DNA of 64,000 nucleotides. Origin: Chthonomonadaceae bacterium. GTDB lineage: Bacteria > Armatimonadota > Chthonomonadetes > Chthonomonadales > Chthonomonadaceae. This document shows positions 52,265 through 61,622 of the stretch, piece by piece. How positions within the stretch are numbered: the stretch's first letter is position 1; every line of letters starts with the position of its first letter. The stretch is taken from the NCBI GenBank assembly GCA_027459665.1, contig DAIDHN010000013.1, positions 1 through 64,000 on the forward strand. Reading direction: 5' to 3'. Both the position numbers and the translations under genes were made by a program. The notes below the pieces were generated by a model that saw only the letters and a program-made list of their open reading frames with translations, did no database searches and was not told the DNA's origin.

Positions 52265-53537
52265 CCCAAGAGCAATAGCGGCAGCTGCACTGCTGGCAGT
52301 TACTGCAGTGTCTGCGTTTGCATTTATGCCGCACCCTGCGGCACGCCGGTCGCTGCCTGTACCGCCTCCTGCTGCCCCTGATGTGCCTGTTGCGCCTGAC
52401 CCCGGCAAGCAGACCGATTTTGAAACTGCCCAGCTAACCGGTACCCTTATGCCGGGAGACTCGGCCAGCCTGTCGGTGATGCAGCCGGGCAGAGTGGTTT
52501 TTGTTGGTGCGGCCAATGGAGACACTGTGCAGGCTGAAGCAACGCTTCTGCGCCTGGATAACGGAATAGCATCTGCGCAGGTAAAACAGGCAGAGGGTGC
52601 GCTTGCTTCTGCACAAGATGGTTTGCTAAAGGCGCAGGCAGGCGGGGAGGCGCAAGAGCAAAAGGCTGCAAATGGCCTGCTGCAGGCGCAGTCTGATCTG
52701 AAACAGGCACAACTGCAGTATGCGCAGGCCCTGCTGGGCCTGCAAGGTGCGCAGTCAGAGCAGAAAGCCAATGCAGCAGGTGCGCGCAGCGAACTGGACA
52801 AGGCGCGCATAGGGGTGGAGCAGGCGAAGCAGACTGTAGACGGGTTGAAGGCGCTGAAGAGAGTGGGAGGGGTTTCGCAGCAGCAGATGAGCGGCGCCGC
52901 AGCGCAGCTGCAGGTTGCGCGCGATGACTTTCGGGCTGCCCGCACAAGGCTGCAAACCGTGCTTGCAGGCACCCGGGCAGGCGTTCCTTTTGGCATTGCC
53001 AATGCCAGGCAGAAGCTGGATATGGCTAAGCAGGGAGTACAGACTGCACTAAAAGGGGTGCAGGCGGCAGAAAAAGGCAAACAAACGGTGCAAAAGCTGG
53101 CAGCAAGTGAGGTGCAGACCGCGCAGGCGGGCATTGCTCAGGCTGAGGCAGGCGTGCAGAGCGCCAGGACAGCACAGCAGTTCAACGTGATACGCAGCCC
53201 CATTGCCGGTATTGTGAGCGGGCTTTCTTTGCATATTGGCGAGATGGCCCAGCCTGGCATGCCTCTGCTTACTGTGCAGAATGCGCAGGGCGCGCATGTA
53301 GATGCACTTGCTGCAGGCAGTGTGCTTGCCCACCTGCACACAGGAGAGAAGGCGCTTATTCATCTGCCTCAATGGGCAGGCAAAGACCTGCAGGCTAGGC
53401 TGGTAAGAATATCTTCTGTTGCAGAAGCGGATGGCCGTTCTTTCAAGGTAAAGTTTGAGCTGGTTAAACCGCCGGCGCATTTGCCGCTGGGCATGCATGT
53501 AGATATTATGCTGCAAACGCAGCCTGCCGGGAAGTAG
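52254..53537 (+). CDS. HlyD/RND-type periplasmic adaptor (membrane fusion protein)
   Basis: About 427 residues. One N-terminal membrane helix (ALLAVTAVSAFAF) is followed by a lipoyl half-motif (LMPGDSASLSVMQPGRVVFV), a very long Ala/Gln/Lys-rich coiled-coil hairpin (about 110-300), the second lipoyl half NVIRSPIAGIVSGLSLHIGE, and a beta-barrel domain. I chose the GTG at 52254 because AAAGGG lies 7 bases upstream. It should bridge an inner-membrane pump to the TolC-like channel, but no pump gene follows; the transporter must be encoded elsewhere. Confidence 0.88.
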   Translation: MTISPRAIAAAALLAVTAVSAFAFMPHPAARRSLPVPPPAAPDVPVAPDPGKQTDFETAQLTGTLMPGDSASLSVMQPGRVVFVGAANGDTVQAEATLLRLDNGIASAQVKQAEGALASAQDGLLKAQAGGEAQEQKAANGLLQAQSDLKQAQLQYAQALLGLQGAQSEQKANAAGARSELDKARIGVEQAKQTVDGLKALKRVGGVSQQQMSGAAAQLQVARDDFRAARTRLQTVLAGTRAGVPFGIANARQKLDMAKQGVQTALKGVQAAEKGKQTVQKLAASEVQTAQAGIAQAEAGVQSARTAQQFNVIRSPIAGIVSGLSLHIGEMAQPGMPLLTVQNAQGAHVDALAAGSVLAHLHTGEKALIHLPQWAGKDLQARLVRISSVAEADGRSFKVKFELVKPPAHLPLGMHVDIMLQTQPAGK

Positions 53538-53607
53538 TGCCATTGTGTACAGTTTGTGCCTTGCTCTAGTGACTGAAGTATTCAATTGAGATGTGCAGGA
53601 AAGCGAT

Positions 53608-53805
53608 ATGGCGGTATTGTATTATGTAAAAAGGGAGTTCGATACAGTCATCATTCTGGATGCGAATAATTCAATTTGGCCATTGGGAAAAGCAGAAAAT
53701 GATGGGCGTCTGGAAGAAGAACTTCGTCTGTTCTCTGTCTCTGTATCATGTGCTAAAAACAATTTATTAATATTTGTTTGCGATCAAATACAGAGTAAGA
53801 TGTGA
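53608..53805 (+). CDS. small unknown protein, frame continues past an in-frame TGA
   Basis: 65 codons with a good AGGAAAG site 4 bases ahead of the ATG. No domain recognised; the product is mixed polar/hydrophobic (FDTVIILDANNSIWPLGKAE). The same frame continues after the TGA at 53803 for 41 more codons (FIREMGLPTDAWLDDTDRKN, then IAKQLAENLKIPRC) to a TGA at 53929. This suggests a 106-codon gene with a premature stop, or two overlapping remnants. It is AT-rich relative to neighbours. Confidence 0.5.
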   Translation: MAVLYYVKREFDTVIILDANNSIWPLGKAENDGRLEEELRLFSVSVSCAKNNLLIFVCDQIQSKM

Positions 53806-54387
53806 ACACCTTCTCAGTTTATTCGGGAGATGGGATTGCCAACAGATGCCTGGCTCGATGATACCGACAGAAAGAATATTGCTAAACAACTTGCCGAAAA
53901 TCTTAAAATCCCGCGCTGTGCCTCTCACTGATTTCACTCCAAAAAAACAGTGATCTCCAGTGTGTTGAATCAGGCACTGATTACTTCAGAATTCAGATAC
54001 AACTGCACCTGGTATTACCTGGCGCTCACCTCAGCATTTTGCTATCTGGATATGCATTGCATACTGCGGAATGCTTGGTAGCTAATTTTTGTATTTATGC
54101 AAAAGAGGATAAAGCCATATCCAAGCAAAAAAGATTATTCGATTAATCTTGTTGTGCCTGCAGATGTGTAACTCACCGCTACGCACTGCTGAAATCACGG
54201 CATGGTATGGGCAGTTCTGGAGTACACTCAGGGAAGTGACCTGGATGTACTAAAAGAGTTTGCCGTTGCAGGCGCGACTGCATACTGATGCAATAAATCA
54301 TGGCTAGTTACAGCAAATAGAGTATATTGTCAGGAGGAGCCGAATGCTTTTGCATTGGCAAAATATACTCTTGAAAGGGAGAAAGCA
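53806..54387 (+). other. AT-rich region with decayed coding fragments
   Basis: After the interrupted frame above, short protein-like pieces appear in shifting + strand frames: ITSEFRYNCTWYYLALTSAF to a TAG near 54081, YAKEDKAISKQKRLFD to a TAA near 54146, and EYTQGSDLDVLKEFAVAGAT to a TGA near 54288. None has a start or ribosome site and no family was recognised. The layout fits one or two genes broken by several indels. No promoter-like box was clear ahead of the GH16 gene. Confidence 0.35.
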
Positions 54388-56235
54388 ATGAAACTGCGGT
54401 CTGCTGTTTTTTGTATCCTGACCGGGCTGGCCCTGACGGCGTACATGGCAAGAAAAGTGCTGGCCGACCCGCCGCCTGGAAAAGGGTACGTGATGGTGTT
54501 TGATGATGAGTTTAACGGAAACAGCCTCAACACCAGTAAATGGAATTACAATTATCCCTGGGGCACCTACCACAATGGCGAAGCCAACATGAATTCTTCG
54601 GAGGTAACTGTAGCCAACGGAGTGCTGAACCTGCAGGCAGAAAACAAGCGTACTATATGGAACCCATGGGGATTCTGGTCAAACGACTTCAATGAATACA
54701 TTCCACTGGACTATACATCGGGTACCATCAACACCGATGGCAAGGAGTCATGGCATTACGGCTATTTTGAAGGGCGTTTCAAAATGCCTTCTGCACAGTC
54801 AACCTGGCCGGCATTCTGGATGCTGCAAAACGGATGGCCGCCTGAACTTGATATTTTCGAGGTTCAGCACAGCCGCTACAATGATTACTATACCTACCAT
54901 TACTCAGGCAGCAGTGCACCGGCCTCTTTTGGAGGCGTGTTCAACAACGGAACTGATCTGAGTGCGGGCTGGCATACCTATGGAGTAGAGTGGACGCCCA
55001 GTCACCTCAGTTACTATGTAGACAATCAACTGGTGCACAGCTTCTATGACCCCTCTGCCATTTCTCAAATGCAGAATATGTACCTGCTCATCGATTTGCA
55101 GGTAGGAGGCTGGGCAGGCACACCCAATGCAGCAGACTATCCGCAGAAACTGCAGTGCGACTGGGTGCGGGTATGGCAGATTGGAGGCCCTCCCAGTGGT
55201 GTTTATCGGATCACTCCTAAAAATTCACCTGGCAGTGCTCTGGATGTAGCGGGATACAACACCGGCAATGGAGCCTCACTGGATATCTGGAATGCCTCGT
55301 ACGGAGAAAACCAGCGTTTTCAGGTTACCCGCCAGCAGAATGGCGCCTATACCATAAAAGCCTATCCCGACTGGTCATGGCTCAACAGAGTGCTGGATGA
55401 TGCAGGCTGGGATACTGCCAACGGGGCTGGAGTAGACATTTGGGACAGTACTGGAGGAGACAACCAGCTCTGGTATTTCAACGACCAGGGGAACGGATGG
55501 TATGACATTAGCAGCCGCAATGCCGCCATCAACACCGGCAACAATTTAGCCCTCGACATAGAGGGGCAGTCTTCCGCACCGGGCGCCAGTCTGGATTTGT
55601 GGAGCTTTTGGGGAGGTAGCAATCAGCTTTGGAAAACAGACTACCCCATGACACTGACGGGTGTTGCTGTCAATGGCATTACAGACACAGGGGCAGACAT
55701 AGCCTGGCAAACCATGCCCGGCGCTACCTCGGAAGTAGATTACGGCACTACGAGCGCATATGGGCAGAGTACAGGCGCATCGATACAAACCGGTTCGCAT
55801 TCCATTCAGCTTACCGGCTTGAAACCTGCTACCACCTATCACTTCCAGGTGAAATCGGTAGATGGTTATGGTGATGTGTTGACTAGTTCAGATCAGATAT
55901 TTCAAACTCAGGCGGCCAACACCCCTTACCTGCAAGTCATTGATCCGAAGGCGAGTCTGGACACAAGTACAGGAGACCTTGTGGTTACTTTTTTCCTGTA
56001 TAATTCGGGCACTGCCGCTGCCCGCAATGTAGTACTGCAGCGCGCCCTGCTGGGCAAAGCGCAAAGCGCACTCAATTTGCCGGTACATGCAGGGGATATT
56101 GCAGTTGGTCAGCAAGTACAGGTTACAGTTCGTTTCTCTCCTGCTCCGGCATCAGGCATGGTGATGCGCTTGTATCTGTTTGCAGTAAGAACGGGTGGAG
56201 CATTGCAGCAGGGCTTGTATCTGAAAATACCGTAA
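54388..56235 (+). CDS. secreted GH16 beta-glucanase with ricin-type lectin and FN3 domains
   Basis: 615 residues. A signal peptide ends near VLADPP (about residue 27). The GH16 domain (30-260) has the catalytic ELDIFE motif (nucleophile Glu153, acid/base Glu158) and lacks the loop of strict lichenases, fitting laminarinase-like activity on beta-1,3-glucans. A ricin B-type lectin (about 265-405; repeated LDIW, ENQRF, DNQLW) and a fibronectin type III domain (about 415-505; ADIAWQTMPGATSEVDYG) follow, then a C-terminal beta domain. AAAGGGAG lies 6 bases before the ATG. It is likely exported to degrade glucans. Confidence 0.93.
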   Translation: MKLRSAVFCILTGLALTAYMARKVLADPPPGKGYVMVFDDEFNGNSLNTSKWNYNYPWGTYHNGEANMNSSEVTVANGVLNLQAENKRTIWNPWGFWSNDFNEYIPLDYTSGTINTDGKESWHYGYFEGRFKMPSAQSTWPAFWMLQNGWPPELDIFEVQHSRYNDYYTYHYSGSSAPASFGGVFNNGTDLSAGWHTYGVEWTPSHLSYYVDNQLVHSFYDPSAISQMQNMYLLIDLQVGGWAGTPNAADYPQKLQCDWVRVWQIGGPPSGVYRITPKNSPGSALDVAGYNTGNGASLDIWNASYGENQRFQVTRQQNGAYTIKAYPDWSWLNRVLDDAGWDTANGAGVDIWDSTGGDNQLWYFNDQGNGWYDISSRNAAINTGNNLALDIEGQSSAPGASLDLWSFWGGSNQLWKTDYPMTLTGVAVNGITDTGADIAWQTMPGATSEVDYGTTSAYGQSTGASIQTGSHSIQLTGLKPATTYHFQVKSVDGYGDVLTSSDQIFQTQAANTPYLQVIDPKASLDTSTGDLVVTFFLYNSGTAAARNVVLQRALLGKAQSALNLPVHAGDIAVGQQVQVTVRFSPAPASGMVMRLYLFAVRTGGALQQGLYLKIP

Positions 56236-56266
56236 CAAACCGCTGAGGGGCGGCAGCGCAAGACGA

Positions 56267-56320
56267 CTGCTTTTGCCTGCTGCCCTCCTTGCAATAATAA
56301 AAGCAGGGCAGGCGGGCAGT
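56267..56320 (+). terminator. probable terminator after the GH16 gene
   Basis: Two nested inverted repeats, CTGCTTTT...AAAAGCAG and CTGCCCT...AGGGCAG, lie about 30-80 bases past the stop, and GGGCAG is followed by TTTTA. The structure is imperfect, so it is a moderate candidate. Confidence 0.4.
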
Positions 56321-56372
56321 TTTATGCTGCATACACAGAATTTTGCGCGGGAAGCGTACAGGAAAAAGGAGT

Positions 56373-56404
56373 TTGACAGAAACTTGTCGAAATAGACTGA
56401 CAAG
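56373..56404 (+). promoter_or_regulatory. TTGACA box and overlapping inverted repeat
   Basis: A perfect TTGACA at 56373-56378 is followed by CTTGTC (56383-56388) and its complement GACAAG (56399-56404), 10 bases apart. No good -10 hexamer is found at 17 bases. The inverted repeat covers the spacer and -10 region, as an operator would, ahead of the membrane-protein gene at 56458. Confidence 0.4.
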
Positions 56405-56457
56405 TATGCTGCGGTCTGCTTATAAGCCGGCTGCATAGGAAACGGCGGGAGGCTGGT

Positions 56458-56877
56458 TTGCAGCAACAGGAACATGGCAATTCTGCTCTTACCCTGCAGC
56501 AGCGGATATGCACTCTTGCTGGCATGCTTCTGACAGTACTCAGTCTCTTTGCAGGCTGGCAGCCGCCGCACGTACCGGCATGGGCGACGGTACTGGGGGG
56601 AACGTCTGTATATCAGGCTCAGCAGGCTGTGCCGGAAAACGGTTTTCGGGCAGGGGTCTGGCAGATTCTGATGGTATGTTCGGTGGTGTGCGGTTTGCTG
56701 CTTCTGGTACGGTGTGAAAACGGGCGCCTGTGTATTCCTGCGGTGGCAGGCGTGGCAGCAGCAGTTATCTGCCTGCAAACAGCGCTCACGCATTTTCATC
56801 CGATGCCGGGGCCGGCTCTTGCTATAGCCGGAGCTGTTCTCATGCTGGTTTCTGCTGCAGACAGACTGAGAAAGTAG
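56458..56877 (+). CDS. small membrane protein of unknown function
   Basis: 139 residues with about four hydrophobic segments (roughly 18-34, 65-84, 90-105 and 115-132) and an extracytoplasmic loop GWQPPHVPAWATVLGGTSVYQ. No family recognised. The TTG start has a strong GGGAGG 5 bases upstream, supporting a real gene. It precedes the nucleotidyltransferase fusion by 129 bases. Confidence 0.7.
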   Translation: MQQQEHGNSALTLQQRICTLAGMLLTVLSLFAGWQPPHVPAWATVLGGTSVYQAQQAVPENGFRAGVWQILMVCSVVCGLLLLVRCENGRLCIPAVAGVAAAVICLQTALTHFHPMPGPALAIAGAVLMLVSAADRLRK

Positions 56878-57006
56878 AAAAAACACCGCTCTCTCACATG
56901 TGTACTGTCTTTTGGTCTGTGCGCTCTAATCTTAATACTGCGGCAGTAATGCGCCGGAGCAAACCGGAAAGCATGCTCCCTGCCCAAATCAAGAGGTGTT
57001 AGCACT

Positions 57007-59547
57007 ATGAAAGCCGTAATTATGGCGGGAGGGGAAGGCACTCGCCTGCGCCCACTCACCTCTCAAAGACCCAAGCCACTTGCACCTGCTCTAAATGTGC
57101 CCATCATGGAGCACATCGTACTCCTGCTTAAAGAGCATGGCATTACTGATATTGTAGTGACGCTGCATTACCTGGCAGATGAAATAGAAGGGTACTTCGG
57201 AGATGGTTCTGAATGGGGAGTGAATCTGATCTACTCTGTAGAAGATACCCCTTTGGGAACCGCCGGCAGCGTAAAACAGGCGGAAGACTACCTCAAGGAT
57301 GATACCTTCATAATTATTAGCGGCGACGCCCTGACAGACATCGATCTGGACAAGGCGATTCGGTATCATCGTGATAAAAACAGCATCGCAACCATTGTTC
57401 TCTCCCATGTACCCAACCCCCTCGAATTTGGTGTGATTATTACAGACGATGAAGGGCGCATTCGCCGGTTTCTTGAAAAACCCTCCTGGGGAGAAGTGTT
57501 TTCTGATACAGTGAATACCGGTATGTATATTTTGGAACCCTCAATTTTTGAATATATGGAAATGGGGCGAAACTACGACTGGAGCCATGATATTTTTCCG
57601 CAGATACTTGCAGAACAAAAACCCTTGTTTGGCTATGTAATGGAAAACGATTACTGGTGTGACGTAGGCAACCTTCAGCAGTACCGTGAGGCCCAGTACA
57701 CAGTGATGAACGGCAACACGCGGGTACGCATTGGCTCTGGAACATCGGAAGGGCGCACGCATGGAGTATGGGTGGGAGAGGGATGTGAAATAGACCCCGC
57801 CGCCCAGATTATTCCCCCGGTTGTGTTTGGACGCAGTGTGAAAGTAAAGGCGGGAGCCATCGTTGGCCCCTATTCTGTGCTGGGAGACCACTGCATTATT
57901 GAAGAAAAAGCACGCATTCACCGCAGTGTACTTTGGGACAGTGTGTATGTAGGGGTGGAATCAAACCTGAGCGCCTGTACTGTCTGCTCGCATACTACCA
58001 TTAAAGACAACTGCACCATACAGGAAGGCGCTGTTATAGGGGCACGCTGCCGTATAGAAGAAGACTGCACTATACGCACCCAGATCAAACTTTGGCCAGA
58101 CAAAATTATAGAGGCTGGCAGCACTGTTACCATGAGTCTGATATGGGGACAGAAATGGGCAGGATCGCTCTTTCGCAAGCAGGGGGTCACGGGTATTGCC
58201 AACATTGAACTCACCCCCGACTTTGCCTGCAAACTGGGCGCCTCGTTTGGCGGCTACCTCAAAAAAGGCGCAACTGTAGTCACCAGCCGCGACTCTGGCC
58301 CTGTTGCGCGCATGATGAAACGCGCCATGATTTCCGGCCTGCTGTCGGTAGGGGTAAACGTACTGGATATGCGTTCGATGCCGCTGCCAATTGCCCGCCA
58401 CAGCATTATGGGCGCGCAGGCAGGAGGCGGCGTGCACATTCGGCTCTCGTACGAAGACCCGAAAATGGCCCTGTTCGAATTTTTTGATGCACAGGGGGTT
58501 TATCTCTCTAAAAACGCAGAGCGCAAGATAGAGACCATCTTTTTTCGGGAAGACTTCAGACGGGTAGATGCCGATCAGGTAGGCGTGCTGGAGTTTGCAG
58601 GGCGCAGCGTGGAGCAGTATGCAGAGGCTTTTTACCATCATCTTGACCTGGAGAGTGTTCAGAAACTGCGCCTGAAAGTGGTGGCCGACTTTGCATTTGG
58701 AAGGCTGGCCAATGTGTTTCCTTCTATGCTGGGCCGCATGGGGGTAGAACTGATTGCACTCAATGCGTACCCCGATGTGCAAAAAACTCCGAAAACCCCG
58801 GAAGCGCGCGCCTCACTGCTGCCAGGGCTGGGGCAGATTGTGCAGACACTGCATGCCGACCTCGGCGTGTTGTTTGAAGCAGATGGAGAGCGCATGACGC
58901 TGGTGGATGAGCAGGGACGCATTATTGAAGGAAACAATCTGCTGGCCATGATGACTGTATTGGTTGCGCGCACCCATCCGCAGGCGCGCATTGCAGTGCC
59001 TGTAAACACACCACGCGTAATTGAACCGCTGGCGGCTATGCACAATGCCGATGTAGTGCGATCCAAAATAGAACCTCGCGATCTGATGAGCCTTTGTATC
59101 CGCCGGCCAGGGCTTGAGAAACAGGTCACTTTTGCCGGAGATGACAGTGGAGGGTTTATTTTTAGTGAGTTCCAGCCCTCTTTCGATGCCATGTTTGCCT
59201 TCAGCAAAATGATGGAAATGCTGGCGCGTACCGGTCTGCAGGTTTCTTCGCTGGCAGGCGAGCTGCCTCACTCTCATGTACAGCGGGCGCTGGTGCGCTG
59301 CCCCTGGGAAATGAAAGGGCGCATTATGCGCGTGCTTACCCGTGAGGCAAATGAGATGCCCCAGGAAGGCGAAATGCGTGTGGAGATGATAGACGGCATC
59401 AAGTTTGTAGATGGAAACGAGTGGGCGCTGGTTCTGCCGGATGCTTCAGAACCATATTTTCATGTATATGCAGAGGCGCAGACGCCTGAGCGAGCAAATG
59501 AATTGCTCTGTCAGTATACGCAGCGCATAGAAACCTTGAGGGGATAG
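57007..59547 (+). CDS. nucleotidyltransferase fused to a phosphomannomutase-like domain
   Basis: 846 residues. The N-terminal NTP-transferase domain (1-235) has [19 protein letters not shown] and the metal Asp in [10 protein letters not shown] left-handed beta-helix with hexapeptide repeats (about 250-365) follows, then an alpha-phosphohexomutase-like region (380-846). This is the layout of mannose-1-phosphate guanylyltransferase/PMM-like fusions. The mutase catalytic TASHNP loop is not present; the corresponding place reads [14 protein letters not shown], so mutase activity is doubtful. It should make an NDP-sugar for glycan synthesis. Confidence 0.9.
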   Translation: MKAVIMAGGEGTRLRPLTSQRPKPLAPALNVPIMEHIVLLLKEHGITDIVVTLHYLADEIEGYFGDGSEWGVNLIYSVEDTPLGTAGSVKQAEDYLKDDTFIIISGDALTDIDLDKAIRYHRDKNSIATIVLSHVPNPLEFGVIITDDEGRIRRFLEKPSWGEVFSDTVNTGMYILEPSIFEYMEMGRNYDWSHDIFPQILAEQKPLFGYVMENDYWCDVGNLQQYREAQYTVMNGNTRVRIGSGTSEGRTHGVWVGEGCEIDPAAQIIPPVVFGRSVKVKAGAIVGPYSVLGDHCIIEEKARIHRSVLWDSVYVGVESNLSACTVCSHTTIKDNCTIQEGAVIGARCRIEEDCTIRTQIKLWPDKIIEAGSTVTMSLIWGQKWAGSLFRKQGVTGIANIELTPDFACKLGASFGGYLKKGATVVTSRDSGPVARMMKRAMISGLLSVGVNVLDMRSMPLPIARHSIMGAQAGGGVHIRLSYEDPKMALFEFFDAQGVYLSKNAERKIETIFFREDFRRVDADQVGVLEFAGRSVEQYAEAFYHHLDLESVQKLRLKVVADFAFGRLANVFPSMLGRMGVELIALNAYPDVQKTPKTPEARASLLPGLGQIVQTLHADLGVLFEADGERMTLVDEQGRIIEGNNLLAMMTVLVARTHPQARIAVPVNTPRVIEPLAAMHNADVVRSKIEPRDLMSLCIRRPGLEKQVTFAGDDSGGFIFSEFQPSFDAMFAFSKMMEMLARTGLQVSSLAGELPHSHVQRALVRCPWEMKGRIMRVLTREANEMPQEGEMRVEMIDGIKFVDGNEWALVLPDASEPYFHVYAEAQTPERANELLCQYTQRIETLRG

Positions 59548-59575
59548 TCTTCTTTCTGCCGGGATAGAATACGTT

Positions 59576-61600
59576 TTGCAGATGTTGCCAGAAAACACTA
59601 AACTAGATCAGAGCGGATCAGAGAAGGGCAGAAATGCACTGACTTTGCGCGGCCTGCTGGCAGGTATAGTTTGCGTGGTTATTACCTGCTACACGGTGTG
59701 TTACGCTGAATTGGTAGTTGGCAAGATTCAACTGGGGTACATGCAGCTGCCCCCGGTAGTGATTGGTATGCTGGCGCTGATGCTGGGGGCGAGGGCTGTG
59801 CTTGGCCGTATCGCCCCGCGCCTTCAGCTGAAAACACATGAGATATATACCATTTATGTAATGATGCTCATTGCAGCAATGGTCTCTTCACGCGGGGTGC
59901 TGGAAAAGCTTATTCCTTTGCTTATTGCCCCAAACTATTTCGCAGACAGCACCAACAACTGGAAAAGCCGTTTTTTTTCCCATATCCCATCGTGGGTGGT
60001 GCCCTGGAACCCAGCCGGGCCGGCAAAACAGTTTGCCGCCAAGCGTTTTTATGAAGCGCTGCGCCCGGGTGAGCGTATCCCCTGGCAGCTTTGGATAGAG
60101 CCTCTTATCGCATGGGGAATTTTTGTTGCACTGGTGGTATTTGCCTATTTGTGCATGGCTTCCCTGCTTCGCAGACAGTGGGTAGACAATGAAAAACTTA
60201 CATTTCCCCTGGTGCAGCTTCCCCTGGAAATGATGAGAGGCGACAGGGATGCGCATGGAAGACCAGCAGAAAGTTTTCTTGCCAACCCTGTTACCTGGCT
60301 GGGCTTTGCACTGCCGGCAGTTATCTACTGCGTAAAAGGCCTGCATCAGTATCAGCCTGCCATACCAAACATCAGCACACAATTCAATATCGCACAGTAC
60401 TTTACTGCTCCGCCCTGGAACAGTATTGGCATGCTTACTGTGTATATGTCATTTGCAGGCATTGGGTTTTTGTTTCTGCTGCCAACCGACCTGCTCTTTT
60501 CACTCTGGTTTTTTTACATGGTTACGCGCATAGAAAACGTTGCGGCAGCTTCGTGGGGGTATCAGCTGCCAGCCATGCCAATGTATCCGTGCCGCCAGAT
60601 AGTGGGCTACCAGGTGATGGGGGCCTACGTTGCCCTGACAGGGTACATGCTCTACTCTGCCCGCATGCACCTGCGCCAGGTGTGGCGCGGTATGTGGCGC
60701 GGCAGCGCATACCAGGGGGAAGAACAGCAGGAACTGATGCCTTACAGAACAGCAGGGTGGGGGCTGATCATTAGCATACTGCTCATAGCGCTCTGGCTGC
60801 ACTTGCTGCATATGCAGTATCTGCTGGCGTTGTTTATGGTGACTGTTGCTTTGCTGCTGGTCGCACTTGTTATGGCCCGGTCTACTGCTGAAGCGGGAAT
60901 GCTGATGACAGAAACCTCTTTCAGACCAGTAGATGTATACAGCCTTTTTGCTGACCCGCGCAGCTTGGGCGGTGGAAACCTTACTGCACTTGCCTTTCTC
61001 GACGGGGCGCTTACAAGAGACCAGCGCGGCCTGCTGCTGACCGGGTTTCTCGATTCACTGAAATTTGCCGATGGCGTGCAGGTAAAACGCCGTTCGCTGC
61101 TGGCTGTGTTTGTGCTGGCTCTGCTGCTGGCCCTTGGGGTATCGGGGTACCTGCATATTATGCTGCCCTATAAACTGGGAGGGGTGCAGATGTACGGGTA
61201 TGTGTACATGGATAACCCGGTTTGGGCATTTGCAGATGCCCAGGCCAACCTTGCCCACACCAATCCGCCTCCTGCCTTTATCAACGACCTGGCCTTTTTG
61301 GCAGGGCTTTCTATTGCAGTGCTGCTGGCATCTCTGCGTACCCAGGTAGCAGGCTTCGTGCTGAATCCGCTGGGCTATGCGCTGTGCGGCAGCTGGACCA
61401 TGAAGGTTTTCTGGTTTCCCTGCCTGGTTGCATGGATGCTGAAAACCCTGATTCTGCGCTATGGCGGCATGAAGCTCTATTCAAAAGCCAGACCGTTTTT
61501 TTTGGGGATGATACTGGGAGAATTCACCATGGCGGTGCTGTTTACTCTGCCTGCAATAATCAACCGATTTACACCTACCCCAAACTTTCCATGGCCCTGA
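59576..61600 (+). CDS. DUF6785-type polytopic membrane protein
   Basis: 674 residues with about fourteen hydrophobic segments. Landmarks are a first loop around THEIYTIYVMMLIAAMVSSR, a cytosolic LLRRQWVDNEKLTFPLVQLP, and late PTPNFPWP at the C-terminus; this matches large unnamed DUF6785/DUF6784 membrane proteins seen in Armatimonadota and relatives, with a layout like OPT-type transporters. Substrate unknown. The TTG at 59576 has GGGATAG 10 bases upstream; an ATG at 59582 is equally possible. It follows the sugar-nucleotide gene by 28 bases, so co-transcription is likely. Confidence 0.75.
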   Translation: MQMLPENTKLDQSGSEKGRNALTLRGLLAGIVCVVITCYTVCYAELVVGKIQLGYMQLPPVVIGMLALMLGARAVLGRIAPRLQLKTHEIYTIYVMMLIAAMVSSRGVLEKLIPLLIAPNYFADSTNNWKSRFFSHIPSWVVPWNPAGPAKQFAAKRFYEALRPGERIPWQLWIEPLIAWGIFVALVVFAYLCMASLLRRQWVDNEKLTFPLVQLPLEMMRGDRDAHGRPAESFLANPVTWLGFALPAVIYCVKGLHQYQPAIPNISTQFNIAQYFTAPPWNSIGMLTVYMSFAGIGFLFLLPTDLLFSLWFFYMVTRIENVAAASWGYQLPAMPMYPCRQIVGYQVMGAYVALTGYMLYSARMHLRQVWRGMWRGSAYQGEEQQELMPYRTAGWGLIISILLIALWLHLLHMQYLLALFMVTVALLLVALVMARSTAEAGMLMTETSFRPVDVYSLFADPRSLGGGNLTALAFLDGALTRDQRGLLLTGFLDSLKFADGVQVKRRSLLAVFVLALLLALGVSGYLHIMLPYKLGGVQMYGYVYMDNPVWAFADAQANLAHTNPPPAFINDLAFLAGLSIAVLLASLRTQVAGFVLNPLGYALCGSWTMKVFWFPCLVAWMLKTLILRYGGMKLYSKARPFFLGMILGEFTMAVLFTLPAIINRFTPTPNFPWP

Positions 61601-61622
61601 AAAGGCTGTATGCGGCAGATAT

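Noticed and set aside
53803-53834. TGA followed by a small hairpin, as in a selenocysteine insertion site
   Set aside because: The stem is only six pairs with a U-U mismatch and a large loop, the protein family is unknown, and no selenoprotein motif is present. Gene decay explains it more simply.
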